Below are positions 17,782 through 26,560 of a stretch of 26,716 bases of DNA, in pieces. The notes under the pieces are model-generated. The model was not told the DNA's origin. It made no database searches and saw only the letters and a list, made by a program, of their open reading frames with translations. This stretch comes from an uncultured Parabacteroides sp. (GTDB lineage: Bacteria; Bacteroidota; Bacteroidia; Bacteroidales; Tannerellaceae), in assembly GCA_934718155.1 (NCBI GenBank), contig CAKUZF010000039.1, positions 1-26,716 on the forward strand. The letters are read 5' to 3'. Position 1 is the stretch's first letter. Each line of letters starts with the position of its first letter. The position numbers and the translations under genes are program-made.

Positions 17782-19512
17782 ATGAGTAAGAAACATAGGC
17801 CAGGCTGTCGGATTTGGATGGGGCTTCTGCTCTGTTCATTCCTGTCGGTGTGTGTGGCGAAAGCCTCCGATCAACAAGACGAGAAGCGTCAGCGCAAATT
17901 CGACTATTTCTTCTATGAGGGATTGAAGCTGAAAGAGGCGGCGCAATATGACGCGGCTTTCGATCTGTTTACGCATTGCATGGCGATCGACTCGACCGAT
18001 GCCGCCGTGCGTTATGAGCTTTGCTCCTTCTATATGCAGATGAACCGTCCGGAGAAGGCCTTGGAGGTGTTGCGCCCGGCGGTGGCCCATCGCCCCGACC
18101 AGTTCGACTATCGGATGGCGTTGGCCAACATCACCCGTAGCTTGGGTATGTATGGCGAGGCGGCCGAGGCGTTTAGGGCGCTGGTGAAGGATTTCCCGAA
18201 GAAGAAGGAGTTGAACTATTACCTGGCGGATGCCTTGACCCAATCGGGCGAGATAGGCGAAGCCATCGATGCGCTGGACGCCTTGGAGGAGCGCATCGGC
18301 ATGAACGAGGCGCTTTCGATGCAGAAGTATCGACTGTATAGCCAGCTGGAGCAGCCTGATAAGGCCTTTCGCGAGATCGAGAAGCTGGCGGCTAAGTTCC
18401 CGATGGAGACCCGCTACCAGCTGATCATGGGCGACCTGCACCTGGAGAAGGGAGAGATGGACAAGGCGTTGGCTTGCTACAAGAAGGCGCATGAGATCGA
18501 TCCCTCCGACCCTTACTACATCGTCTCGATGGCCAACTACTACGAGGCCAAAGGCGATAAAGAGTCGGCTGAGGAGGAGATCAAGGCCGCTTTGGTGAAC
18601 GAGAAGCTGGATGTGGAGACGAAGGTGAACATCCTCTCGCGCTACATCTTGCGCTTGCGGCAGACCAAGCAGGGCATAGACAGTGCGAACCACCTTTTCC
18701 AAACGCTGCTGGAGCAGCATCCCGAGGATACAGACTTGAAGTTGATGTATGGCGGTCTGCTGCTCTCGCAAGACAAGGTCGACGAGGGGCGTTTTCAGTT
18801 CCAATTGGTGACGGAGATGGACCCCAGCAATTCCGAAGCCTGGAAGCAGCTGCTCAACTTGGCTTTGCAGCAGGAGGATATGCCCGAGATCGAGCGCATC
18901 TGCACGGCTTGCAAGGAGCTCTTCCCTACCGCTCCTGAATACTACTTTTATTTAGGTATCGCCTATTTCCAGCAAGAGAAATTCCAGGAATCGCTCTCTA
19001 CCTACTATGCGGGCTTGAATATCATTCCGAAGGAGAACCCCCGGCTGAAGTCTGACTTCTATGGCCAGATTGGCGACATCTATCACGAGATGGGCAAGCA
19101 GGAGCAGGCCTATAAGGCGTATGACGAGGCGCTGAAATACAATGAGCAGAATATAGCGGTGCTCAACAACTACAGCTATTTCCTCTCGTTGGAGAAGAAA
19201 GACCTGAAAAAGGCGGAGCGAATGAGCGCGCAGTGCATCCGTTTAGAGCCCGACAACGCGACCTATCTGGACACCTATGCTTGGATTTTTTTCGTGCAGG
19301 GCAATTACACCTTGGCGAAGATCTATATAGAGAGCGCCTTGTCGAAAGACACAACCAACAGCTCGGAGCTGGTGGATCATTATGGCGACATCCTCTTCCA
19401 GAACGGCGAGGTAGAGAAGGCCGTAGAGCAATGGAAGAAGGCCAAGGAGATGGGCAAAGAGAGTAAGGTGCTCGATCGGAAGATTGCGCAGCGGAAATAC
19501 ATAGAAGAATAG
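17782..19512 (+). CDS. Secreted tetratricopeptide-repeat protein
   Basis: A 576-aa protein with a signal peptide (MSKKHRPGCRIW, hydrophobic core, cleavage near AKA-SDQ). Essentially all the rest is helical TPR repeats, for example KEAAQYDAAFDLFTHCMAI, EKGEMDKALACYKKAHEI and EMGKQEQAYKAYDEALKY. The ATG at 17782 is preferred over the in-frame TTG just before it; AAAGGAGA at 17763-17770 is a fair ribosome site. TPRs are protein-binding scaffolds, and the location is periplasmic. It comes just before a DUF4292 lipoprotein and an EnvC-like activator, an order I recall as conserved in Bacteroidales, so an outer-membrane or cell-wall role is likely. The exact partner is unknown. Confidence 0.88.
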   Translation: MSKKHRPGCRIWMGLLLCSFLSVCVAKASDQQDEKRQRKFDYFFYEGLKLKEAAQYDAAFDLFTHCMAIDSTDAAVRYELCSFYMQMNRPEKALEVLRPAVAHRPDQFDYRMALANITRSLGMYGEAAEAFRALVKDFPKKKELNYYLADALTQSGEIGEAIDALDALEERIGMNEALSMQKYRLYSQLEQPDKAFREIEKLAAKFPMETRYQLIMGDLHLEKGEMDKALACYKKAHEIDPSDPYYIVSMANYYEAKGDKESAEEEIKAALVNEKLDVETKVNILSRYILRLRQTKQGIDSANHLFQTLLEQHPEDTDLKLMYGGLLLSQDKVDEGRFQFQLVTEMDPSNSEAWKQLLNLALQQEDMPEIERICTACKELFPTAPEYYFYLGIAYFQQEKFQESLSTYYAGLNIIPKENPRLKSDFYGQIGDIYHEMGKQEQAYKAYDEALKYNEQNIAVLNNYSYFLSLEKKDLKKAERMSAQCIRLEPDNATYLDTYAWIFFVQGNYTLAKIYIESALSKDTTNSSELVDHYGDILFQNGEVEKAVEQWKKAKEMGKESKVLDRKIAQRKYIEE

Positions 19513-19518
19513 AGGCAG

Positions 19519-20406
19519 ATGAGCAGGATAAACAGAGATAAGACGGCGATTAGGCCTGCGTCACGCAGGATGTGGCAAGCGACAAGTATCCTCGCATTGG
19601 GGCTTCTCCTGCTGTTGGCGGGCTGTAAGTCGTCAAAGCATGTGGGCGCCGTAGCGTCGAGTGGCGCGAAGGCGCGGCAAGCGTTCTTCCATTCGATGGA
19701 CGATCAGGCTTTCCAGTTTCAGACGCTCACAGCGAGGCTGGGCGTAGAGATCAACCTGGCCAACCTACAGGTGAATAGCACACGGGTGGATTTGAAGATG
19801 GTGAAAGATAGTGCCTTCCAGCTGTCGGTCCAGCCGTTGCTGGGCATCGAGGTGTTCCGTGTCGAGCTGACCCGCGACAGCATCAAGGTGTTAGACCGAA
19901 TGAACAAGCGCTACTTGGCCGAGAACTATGAGGCCCTGCGCGGACAAACGCCCATCGAGTTCAACTTCTACAACCTGCAAGCCCTGTTTACCAACCGCAT
20001 CTTCCTTCCGGGAGAGCGACAGATCGAGGAGCGTCAGTACGCACGTTTCCAGTTGGATCAGACGGGTCCAAAAGCCTTGGTCCAGACGAAAGATCAAATG
20101 GACTTGCGTTATACCTTCGAGGCCGATGGCGAGGAGAAGCTGCTGGCCACGACGATAGCTGCCCCGACCAATTCACATCGCTTACGCTGGGATTACTCCG
20201 ATTTCAGGAAGGTGGAGAAGCAGATCTTCCCGCAATCGATGACGGTGCAGTGGATTAAGGGCGAGCAGTCGGAAGGCGGCATCTATATCGGCTTTGCCCG
20301 TATGCGGGTGGATGAGCCGGTGAAACTGGATTTTGTGATTCCTGCGCGATACACGCGCATCACTTTGGAACAACTGCTTCGAACGCTCAAAAACCTAAAT
20401 GCGTAA
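19519..20406 (+). CDS. DUF4292 lipoprotein
   Basis: A 295-aa protein with a lipoprotein signal ending in LLLLLAGC, the lipidated residue being Cys36. A second Met at residue 18 lies directly before the hydrophobic core and could be the true start. The mature part has beta-strand patterns typical of the DUF4292 family, which I associate with a LolA/LolB-like fold: a half-barrel that could hold a lipid or lipoprotein tail. Examples are RLGVEINLANLQVNST and SVQPLLGIEVFRVELT. It starts 6 bp after the TPR gene and 7 bp before the EnvC-like gene, so these three are probably one functional set. Family call moderately sure; biochemical role not established. Confidence 0.82.
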   Translation: MSRINRDKTAIRPASRRMWQATSILALGLLLLLAGCKSSKHVGAVASSGAKARQAFFHSMDDQAFQFQTLTARLGVEINLANLQVNSTRVDLKMVKDSAFQLSVQPLLGIEVFRVELTRDSIKVLDRMNKRYLAENYEALRGQTPIEFNFYNLQALFTNRIFLPGERQIEERQYARFQLDQTGPKALVQTKDQMDLRYTFEADGEEKLLATTIAAPTNSHRLRWDYSDFRKVEKQIFPQSMTVQWIKGEQSEGGIYIGFARMRVDEPVKLDFVIPARYTRITLEQLLRTLKNLNA

Positions 20407-20413
20407 TTAGCCT

Positions 20414-21697
20414 ATGAGATTGCTTTGCCTTTTCTTGATTTGGTGTATGTGTCTTGCTCAGGGAGTCAAGGCGCAGAATTCGGCTGCCGTGAAGAAACTG
20501 GAGCGTCAGCGCAAGGAGGCGTTAGCCGATATCGAACAGACCAATAAATTGTTGCAAGAGACATCGAAGTCGGCGAAGAACTCGCTGAACCGGTTGAACT
20601 TGCTTTCCAAGCAGATCCAGTCGCGCAAACAGGTGATCGGCCTGTTGAACCAAGAGCTGGATGCGATCGAAAAGGACATTCTGGGCCTCCAGGCGGATAT
20701 TCGTTTGTTGAAGAGCCAGCTGAGTCAGAAGCAGGCCAATTATGGCAAATCGATGAGGGGGATGTATAAGCGTCGGAGTGCGCAGGATAAGTTGCTCTTT
20801 ATCTTATCGGCCGAGAATTTCGGACAATCTCTCCGACGGATGCGCTACTTGCGAGAGTATGCGGGTTGGCAGAAGCGCCAGGCTGAAGAGATTATCGCCA
20901 AGCAGCAAGAGATCGCCGCAAAGCAGCGGGCGATGGAGAAGACCCGCACGGAGAAGCGGGCGCTCTTAGACGTGCGACAGACCGAGAGCAAGAAGTTGCA
21001 GACCGAGGAGGCCGCTCAGCAGGCTGAGGTGAAGGAACTGAATAAGAAGCAGAGCAGCCTGAAGGCCGAGCTGAAGAAAAAGCAGCGACAGGCGGAGGCA
21101 CTCAACCGTCAGATCGAGAAGCAGATTGCCGAGGAGATTGCCCGTGCGGAGGCTGCCGCCAAGGCGGCACGGGAAAAGGCGGCGAAAGGCAAGAAGCAAG
21201 AGGGCAACGCGGCGAACGGATCGAAGGAGGAGCGTGTGGCGGCAACCAAGGGGGGCTATGCCATGACCAAGGCCGAGCGGCAGCTCTCCGACAACTTCGG
21301 AAATAACAGGGGGCGTTTGCCTTATCCGGTGACTGGGCGTCACACCGTGGTGGCCACCTTCGGTGAGCAGCAGCATGCGCAATTGAAATATGTACGCACG
21401 AGCAACAGTGGCATTGACATCCAGTCAGACCCCGGGGCCGATGCCCGGGCGGTGTTCAATGGCGTAGTGACCCGTGTGTTTGTGATACCGGGGTATAACA
21501 ATTCCGTAATCGTGCGTCATGGCAACTACTTGACGGTGTATAGCAACCTGAGCCAAGTCTATGTGAAGGCGGGCGATTCGGTCGCTACTCGTCAGTCGAT
21601 TGGCAAGATCTACTCCGACCCCGAGGAGGGAACCGTCCTCCACTTCCAGCTTTGGAAGGAGAAGACGAAGCTTAATCCGCTTCCTTGGCTCAATTAA
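20414..21697 (+). CDS. EnvC-like murein hydrolase activator (degenerate M23/LytM)
   Basis: A 427-aa protein with a signal peptide (cleavage near VKA-QNS), a long K/E/Q-rich coiled coil (about 25-265), an Ala/Lys-rich linker and a C-terminal LytM domain (about 300-427). Zinc ligands are incomplete: in the HxxxD motif Asp335 is present but His is replaced by Asn331, in HxH the sequence is H410-F-Q412, and the YxHL position reads YSNL. Loss of these residues with a coiled coil in front is the hallmark of EnvC, which does not cut peptidoglycan itself but activates amidases at the division site. The gene shares its TTAA stop tetranucleotide with the convergent glycerate kinase gene. Confidence 0.9.
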   Translation: MRLLCLFLIWCMCLAQGVKAQNSAAVKKLERQRKEALADIEQTNKLLQETSKSAKNSLNRLNLLSKQIQSRKQVIGLLNQELDAIEKDILGLQADIRLLKSQLSQKQANYGKSMRGMYKRRSAQDKLLFILSAENFGQSLRRMRYLREYAGWQKRQAEEIIAKQQEIAAKQRAMEKTRTEKRALLDVRQTESKKLQTEEAAQQAEVKELNKKQSSLKAELKKKQRQAEALNRQIEKQIAEEIARAEAAAKAAREKAAKGKKQEGNAANGSKEERVAATKGGYAMTKAERQLSDNFGNNRGRLPYPVTGRHTVVATFGEQQHAQLKYVRTSNSGIDIQSDPGADARAVFNGVVTRVFVIPGYNNSVIVRHGNYLTVYSNLSQVYVKAGDSVATRQSIGKIYSDPEEGTVLHFQLWKEKTKLNPLPWLN

Positions 21698-22830
21698 GCG
21701 GGCCGATAGAGCCGTACGATCTGTTGGATGGTTCGCTCGATGTTCGCTTGGGCGAAGGCGGGATCCATCGCCTGCGTTAAGGAAACGGGGCAGGGGAGTA
21801 TGGGCAGCGCCGCTAAGAAGCCGGCCTCGATGAGCCTCGCCGAGTCTTCCACGCAGCCGCCTATGGCTACAACCGGGATGGCTTGCTTTTGAGCCCGGCG
21901 CAGAATGCCGATGGGGGTCTTTCCCATGCAGGTTTGTGCGTCGAGTTTTCCCTCTCCCGTGATGATCAGGTCGGCCCCTTCGATTTGCGCGTCGAAACGC
22001 AGCGCGTCGAGCACCATCTCGATGCCGGGTTTCAACGTGGCCTTTAGGAAAGCCACCAATCCTCCTCCCAATCCTCCTGCTGCTCCGGCTCCGGGCAGCC
22101 TGTCAACCGCTACCCCTTCAGCCTGCTGGATGAGGCGGGCGAAATGGCGCAGCCCCTCGTCTAAGGCTTCCACAATGGCGGGTGTGGCCCCTTTCTGTGG
22201 GGCGAAGATATAGGCGGCCCCTTGCGGGCCATAGAAGGGGTTGTTGACGTCGCAGGCCGCGACGAACCGACACGCTTTGAGGGCGGGCAGGGCCTTTGTG
22301 TCGTCAATCCGATCGATCAGTCGCAAAGATTTTCCGCAGCCTCGCAACTCTTTCCCGGTCGCGTCAAGAAAACGGTAGCCTAAGGCCTGTAGCATCCCCA
22401 TGCCCCCGTCGTTGGTCGCGCTGCCTCCGATGGCAATCAGGAAATGCCGACACCCTTTTTGCAAGGCGTCTTTAATCAGTTCGCCTGTTCCGTAGGTTGA
22501 GGTCTGCTCGGGGTTGCGCTCCTCGGGAGTCAGCAGAGGCAGTCCGCTGGCGGCGGCCATCTCGATCAGGGCCGTTTGCGTAGCAGGAATCCATCCATAC
22601 GATGCGGTGATGGGTCTGTCTAAAGGATCATGAACAACGGCCGAGACCGACTGCCCCCCTAAGGCGGCAGTCAAGCTCTCGACCGTTCCCTCTCCTCCGT
22701 CGGCCACGGGTAGTCCTACCACCTCGCAGCCTGGGAAGAGTTGACGCACCGCCCTTTCGCCGCATGCGGCCACTTGTGCCGACGACAGTGAGCCTTTGAA
22801 CGAATCCGAAGCGATGACAATCTTTTTCAT
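21694..22830 (-). CDS. glxK: Glycerate kinase (GarK/GlxK type)
   Basis: A 378-aa protein matching the type-1 glycerate 2-kinase family: N-terminal KIVIASDSFKGSLSS, VADGGEGT (43-50), IGGSATNDGGMGML, PGAGAAGGLG and the GEGKLDAQTCMGKTP block. It phosphorylates D-glycerate with ATP, probably to 2-phosphoglycerate. It follows the tricorn-like protease gene by 15 bp on the same strand, so it is likely transcribed from the same promoter despite no obvious link in function. Its TAA stop overlaps that of the EnvC-like gene on the other strand. Confidence 0.94.
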   Translation of the reverse strand: MKKIVIASDSFKGSLSSAQVAACGERAVRQLFPGCEVVGLPVADGGEGTVESLTAALGGQSVSAVVHDPLDRPITASYGWIPATQTALIEMAAASGLPLLTPEERNPEQTSTYGTGELIKDALQKGCRHFLIAIGGSATNDGGMGMLQALGYRFLDATGKELRGCGKSLRLIDRIDDTKALPALKACRFVAACDVNNPFYGPQGAAYIFAPQKGATPAIVEALDEGLRHFARLIQQAEGVAVDRLPGAGAAGGLGGGLVAFLKATLKPGIEMVLDALRFDAQIEGADLIITGEGKLDAQTCMGKTPIGILRRAQKQAIPVVAIGGCVEDSARLIEAGFLAALPILPCPVSLTQAMDPAFAQANIERTIQQIVRLYRPA

Positions 22831-22845
22831 ACGTGGAGCGATGGG

Positions 22846-25800
22846 TTATTTATGGCTCCAATCTCTCGGGGCAGGCACGCCGGGCAGCGGCTTGCGCTCC
22901 TTCAGCTGCTTCATCACCTCCTCGATGGCACGATCCAGCTGTTGATCCTCGCCGTTCCACTCGCGGATCGGGTCGTTGTCGATCAAGATGTCGGGATCAA
23001 CGCCATGGTTCTCAACAATCCAGTTGCCCGTCTTCGGATCGTAGCTGGTGAAGAAGGGCACACGGATGTCGGTCCCGTCCATATAGGGCAACGGGCCGCT
23101 GATGCCAATGATGCCGCCCCAGGTGCGTGTGCCGATCAGTTTGCCTAAGCCCAACGCGTGGAAGCCCCAGGGGAAGAGGTCGCCGTCTGATGCGGAGTAC
23201 TTGTTGATCAAGCATACCTTCGGGCCAACCTGAACGGCGTCGGGCACGGTTCCAATCAGGCTCGATCCGCGACTCATGGTCAGGCGGTAGGCCTCGCGTG
23301 AAAGACGCTCGAGGATCATCGGCGAAACGTTTCCGCCTCCGTTCGCACGGTCGTCGATAATCAAGCCCTCCTTATCCAGCTGGGGATAGAAGTAGCGCGA
23401 GAACTCGTTCAGTCCTTCCGGACCCATATCGGGGATGTAGATGTAGCCAATCTTGCCATTCGAAGCCTTATCGACATGGGCGATGTTCTTTTGGATCCAG
23501 TTGTAGTGATACAGCGAGTATTCTTCCTCGATCGGACGGATCACGACCTTGTGCGCACCCGCCAAGCGAGGCTGGCTGTTGAGGCTCAGCTCGGTCGGGA
23601 CATTGGCCTTGCCAACCAGCAGTTGATACATATCCTTCACGCTGTTGGTCGGAACGCCATCGATGGCGACGATGTATTCGCCGGCCTTGGCCTCGATGCC
23701 CGGCTCTGTCAGCGGCGAGCGCAACGACTTGTCGTAAGAGGCTCCCGGCAGGATCTTCTCCAGGCGGAAGAAGCCGCTCTTGTCGCGCGAGATCTCGGCG
23801 CCCAATAGACCCATCGGGATGCGTTTCGGGCGATCCATCTCGCCCGGGTTGACATAGGCGTGGCCTACGCCCAATTCGGCGATCAGTTCGCCAATCACAT
23901 AGTTCAGGTCGATGCGTGTCTTGACGTAGGGCAGCAGTTGCGCGTATTTCGCCTTGAGGGCTTTCCAGTCTTTCCCATGCATATTCTCCAGATAGAAGCC
24001 GTCGCGGAAGGCGCGCCAAGCCTCGTCGTAGATCTGTGCCCACTCCTGCTGGTAGTCGACGGGTATCTGCATGTTCGAGAGGTCAACCGCCTTGCTCAGG
24101 TCGGTCTTCCCCTTGGGAATATCGGTCACATACAGGTTGTCGCCCTTCATGAAGATCGACTTTTTGCTTCCGGGGGAGACGCCCATCTGTCCGTCGGCCA
24201 CCTTCTCCTCCTTTTGTTTCTTCAGGTCGAAGCGTTGCGTTGCCCCTTTGCTGAAGTAGTAGACGGCTTGTCCGTCGGCGTAGAGGTTGAAGTAGCGTCC
24301 GCCTGCCAGCGGCAGTTTCACGATGCGCTCACCCAGTCCATCCAGGTCGACGCGCACGCTGGGCGCCTCTTTGGCCTCCTCCTTCTTGGCGGGCTCGTCG
24401 GCCTTCAGTTGGTCGTCTTGCTCCAGGAAGGGCGAGGGGGTCTCTTTCGACAGCATGAGCATGTAGATGCCGCCCATGTTGTTATAGACGTGGTTCCACT
24501 CGGTCTGGCCGTAGGTGGGGTTGAAGTCGCGGTTGGAGGTAAACACCAGGTATTTGCCGTCTGCGCTGAAGACCGGCGAAGCGGACTCATACCATTTGTC
24601 GGTGGCGGCATACTCCTTCTTCGCGGCGATGTCGTAGATGTAGACCATGCTGAAGTTGTTTTCGCCCGTCCGCGAGTAGGTCAGCCATTTGCTGTCGGGC
24701 GAGAAGCTAACCGCACGTGCCTCGGCCAGGGGGCTTTGCGAGAGCGTAGTCACCTGCTTGGTCGCTACGTCGATCAGGTTGATCCGGTTCTTCCGGTCGG
24801 TATAGGCAATCTTCTGCGCGTCGGGGCTCCATTCGAAGCTGCGGATGTAGGTGTCGTTGTTTTTGGTCAGCGCGACAGCCTCGCCGCCTTCGGCAGGTTG
24901 CATATAGAGTTCGGTCTCGCCGGTTTGATCGGAGATATAGGCGATGTGTTTCCCGTCGGGGGCCCATTGCGCGTTGCGCTCATGGGCTCCAGGGGTGCGA
25001 GTCAGGTTTTTGATTACGCCCTGCTCGGTCGGCACGTTGAACACTTCGCCACGGGCCGTAACCGCCATGCGCTCGCCCTTAGGCGAAAGGCTGACAGCCG
25101 TGATGTATGAGCTGCCTGGTTTTAATTCCGTGCGGGCGAAGACGTTGTCGGCCGAGAGCGTGATGTTCACCTTCTCGGCCTTCTTCTGGGTGGCGTCGAG
25201 CTTATACAGGTAGCCTCCGTTCTCGAACACGATGGTCTGTCCGAAATAGCTTGGGAACTTGCAGTCATACTCGGTGAAGTTGGTCACTTTGCTGGTCTGC
25301 TTCGTCTTTGTGTTATAGACGAACAGGTTCATGGTGTAGTCGCGGTCGGAGAGGAAATAGATCTCATCGCCGATCCACATCGGGAAGATGTCTTGCGCCT
25401 CGTTGTTGGTCACGTTTTCCACCTTCTTGGCAGCCGGGTTATACACCCAGATGTCGTCGGCCATACCACCCTTGTAGTATTTCCAGGTGCGGAACTCGCG
25501 CATCACGCGGTTGTAGGCCATCTGTTTGCCGTCGGGCGAGTAGCTGCAGAAGCCACCTTCGGGAAGCGGAATGGCCTCCGAGAGTCCTCCCTCTTTATGA
25601 ACGGTATAAAGTCGGCCGTCGAAGCCTGTGCTGATGCGGTTGCGGTAAACGATGGATTGTCCGTCGGGGGTCCAGGTCATCACGATGTTGTTGGGACCCA
25701 TGCGGTCGCCCAGGTCGTCGCGGCTGTTTGTCGCGGTATAGGTCACGCGCAAAGGCTCACCGCCCGTCGAAGGAATGGTATAAACCTCGGTGTTGCCGTC

Positions 25801-26055
25801 GTATTGGCCCGTGAAGGCGATTGTTTGCCCGTCGGGTGAGAAACGGGGAAACATCTCATAGCCCATGAAGGAGGTCAGCCGTTGTGCCTCACCACCCTGA
25901 ATGGGTACTCGATACAGGTCGCCCGCATAAGAGAAGACAATCTCCTTCTCGTTGGTTGCCGGGAAGCGCAATAGGCGAGCCTCGCCAGCCGCTTCAGCCA
26001 CCGAAGGCAGCGCCAAGGTTGCCATCAGTGAAAATAATACCTTCGTTTTGTTCAT
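22846..26055 (-). CDS. Tricorn-like protease, S41 family
   Basis: I start at MNKTKVLFSL, which opens a clear signal peptide (cleavage near AEA-AGE); 42 codons upstream in frame do not look like protein. The 1069 aa match tricorn homologues. Residues about 25-680 hold two beta-propellers with TolB/PD40 motifs (FSPDGQTIAF, WTPDGQSIVY, WAPDGKHIAY, FSPDSKWLTY). A PDZ domain lies at about 761-840 and the S41 catalytic part from about 869. By comparison with tricorn, His732, Ser956-Asp957 (YSASDGDLF) and Glu1015 (IVENHG) are the expected catalytic residues; the residue before His732 is Gly. It probably degrades peptides in the periplasm. The downstream glycerate kinase gene shares its transcript. 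Confidence 0.94.
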   Translation of the reverse strand: MNKTKVLFSLMATLALPSVAEAAGEARLLRFPATNEKEIVFSYAGDLYRVPIQGGEAQRLTSFMGYEMFPRFSPDGQTIAFTGQYDGNTEVYTIPSTGGEPLRVTYTATNSRDDLGDRMGPNNIVMTWTPDGQSIVYRNRISTGFDGRLYTVHKEGGLSEAIPLPEGGFCSYSPDGKQMAYNRVMREFRTWKYYKGGMADDIWVYNPAAKKVENVTNNEAQDIFPMWIGDEIYFLSDRDYTMNLFVYNTKTKQTSKVTNFTEYDCKFPSYFGQTIVFENGGYLYKLDATQKKAEKVNITLSADNVFARTELKPGSSYITAVSLSPKGERMAVTARGEVFNVPTEQGVIKNLTRTPGAHERNAQWAPDGKHIAYISDQTGETELYMQPAEGGEAVALTKNNDTYIRSFEWSPDAQKIAYTDRKNRINLIDVATKQVTTLSQSPLAEARAVSFSPDSKWLTYSRTGENNFSMVYIYDIAAKKEYAATDKWYESASPVFSADGKYLVFTSNRDFNPTYGQTEWNHVYNNMGGIYMLMLSKETPSPFLEQDDQLKADEPAKKEEAKEAPSVRVDLDGLGERIVKLPLAGGRYFNLYADGQAVYYFSKGATQRFDLKKQKEEKVADGQMGVSPGSKKSIFMKGDNLYVTDIPKGKTDLSKAVDLSNMQIPVDYQQEWAQIYDEAWRAFRDGFYLENMHGKDWKALKAKYAQLLPYVKTRIDLNYVIGELIAELGVGHAYVNPGEMDRPKRIPMGLLGAEISRDKSGFFRLEKILPGASYDKSLRSPLTEPGIEAKAGEYIVAIDGVPTNSVKDMYQLLVGKANVPTELSLNSQPRLAGAHKVVIRPIEEEYSLYHYNWIQKNIAHVDKASNGKIGYIYIPDMGPEGLNEFSRYFYPQLDKEGLIIDDRANGGGNVSPMILERLSREAYRLTMSRGSSLIGTVPDAVQVGPKVCLINKYSASDGDLFPWGFHALGLGKLIGTRTWGGIIGISGPLPYMDGTDIRVPFFTSYDPKTGNWIVENHGVDPDILIDNDPIREWNGEDQQLDRAIEEVMKQLKERKPLPGVPAPRDWSHK

Positions 26056-26098
26056 ACTTTTATCCTGTTTGGTTATAAAACGTTTCGTTTGTTTGAGG

Positions 26099-26131
26099 CA
26101 AAGATAACGATTTAATAGGATAATAGGGCGA
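26099..26131 (-). promoter_or_regulatory. Promoter of the tricorn-like protease gene
   Basis: Read on the minus strand, TATCTTTG (26106 down to 26099) matches TAnnTTTG exactly. About 22 bp upstream is only a partial -33 (TTCG within TTTTCG). The transcript would start near 26092, giving a leader of about 37 nt before the ATG, a normal length. It agrees with the shorter start chosen for the protein. Confidence 0.5.
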
Positions 26132-26187
26132 AATAGGATGGAAAAGAATAGGGAAGGAACCCCACAGTTCGCACACCCCAACTACGG

Positions 26188-26304
26188 GGTTGCTCTAAGG
26201 TTGCTCCGAGGCTGCTCCGAGGTTGCTCTAATGTTTCTCTAATCCAGGGTTAGAGAAACGTTAGAGAAAGATTAGAGAAACGTTAGAGCTCGATTAGAGC
26301 TACA
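26188..26304. repeat. Two opposed arrays of 11-bp repeats (5 + 7-bp centre + 5)
   Basis: Left array, five exact 11-bp steps: GGTTGCTCTAA, GGTTGCTCCGA, GGCTGCTCCGA, GGTTGCTCTAA, TGTTTCTCTAA. Then the 7-bp centre TCCAGGG. Right array in opposite orientation, again five exact steps: TTAGAGAAACG, TTAGAGAAAGA, TTAGAGAAACG, TTAGAGCTCGA, TTAGAGCTACA. The innermost units form a perfect 10-bp stem, GTTTCTCTAA (26233-26242) with TTAGAGAAAC (26250-26259). Outer units pair only in part. I do not recognise the element; it could be part of a miniature transposon, a phased protein-binding array or a cruciform. Confidence 0.85.
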
Positions 26305-26321
26305 GCGTTGCAGCTTGGGAG

Positions 26322-26476
26322 TGCCCGTTGCTTGAAATTTTGTTGCCCGTTGCTTGAAATTTTGTTGCCCGTCGTTATAAATTTCATTGCCCGTCGTTAT
26401 GTATCTCCGTTGCCCGTGGTTTTTTACGCCGTTGCCCGTCGTTTTTTATGCCGACGGCCGTCGCTGTTTTCGCCCG
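26322..26476. repeat. 22-bp minisatellite, about seven copies
   Basis: The heptamer TGCCCGT recurs at 26322, 26344, 26366, 26388, 26411 and 26433, spacing 22, 22, 22, 23 and 22 bp. A seventh, decayed unit starts at 26455. The first two units are identical; later ones diverge after the heptamer and are mostly T-rich there. The seventh overlaps a perfect 12-bp palindrome, CGACGGCCGTCG (26452-26463). The unit is twice the 11-bp period of the neighbouring array, and both share a GTTGC(T/C)C core. There are no unique spacers, so it is not CRISPR. Confidence 0.85.
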
Positions 26477-26560
26477 TTTTGATTCAACTTTTATTCAGCA
26501 TGTGCCTCTTGGGTTAGCGCCCCCTCCAACCCCACAGAAATAAAAAACGCGCTTTGACAT

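Noticed and set aside
23860..25110. 416-codon plus-strand frame opposite the tricorn-like protease
   Set aside because: Val/Gly/Leu-rich antisense shadow of the propeller region with no recognisable domain.
26056..26181. N-terminal extension of the tricorn-like protein to 26181
   Set aside because: It would bury the signal peptide behind 42 unlike residues and cover the predicted promoter; the ATG at 26055 gives a normal signal peptide.
26322..26476. CRISPR array
   Set aside because: Units are contiguous and 22 bp long with no unique spacers, and no cas genes are nearby.
26308..26517. 69-codon plus-strand frame across the 22-bp minisatellite
   Set aside because: The 22-bp period is not a multiple of three, so the repeats shift frame; the hydrophobic look is a by-product of T-rich repeats.
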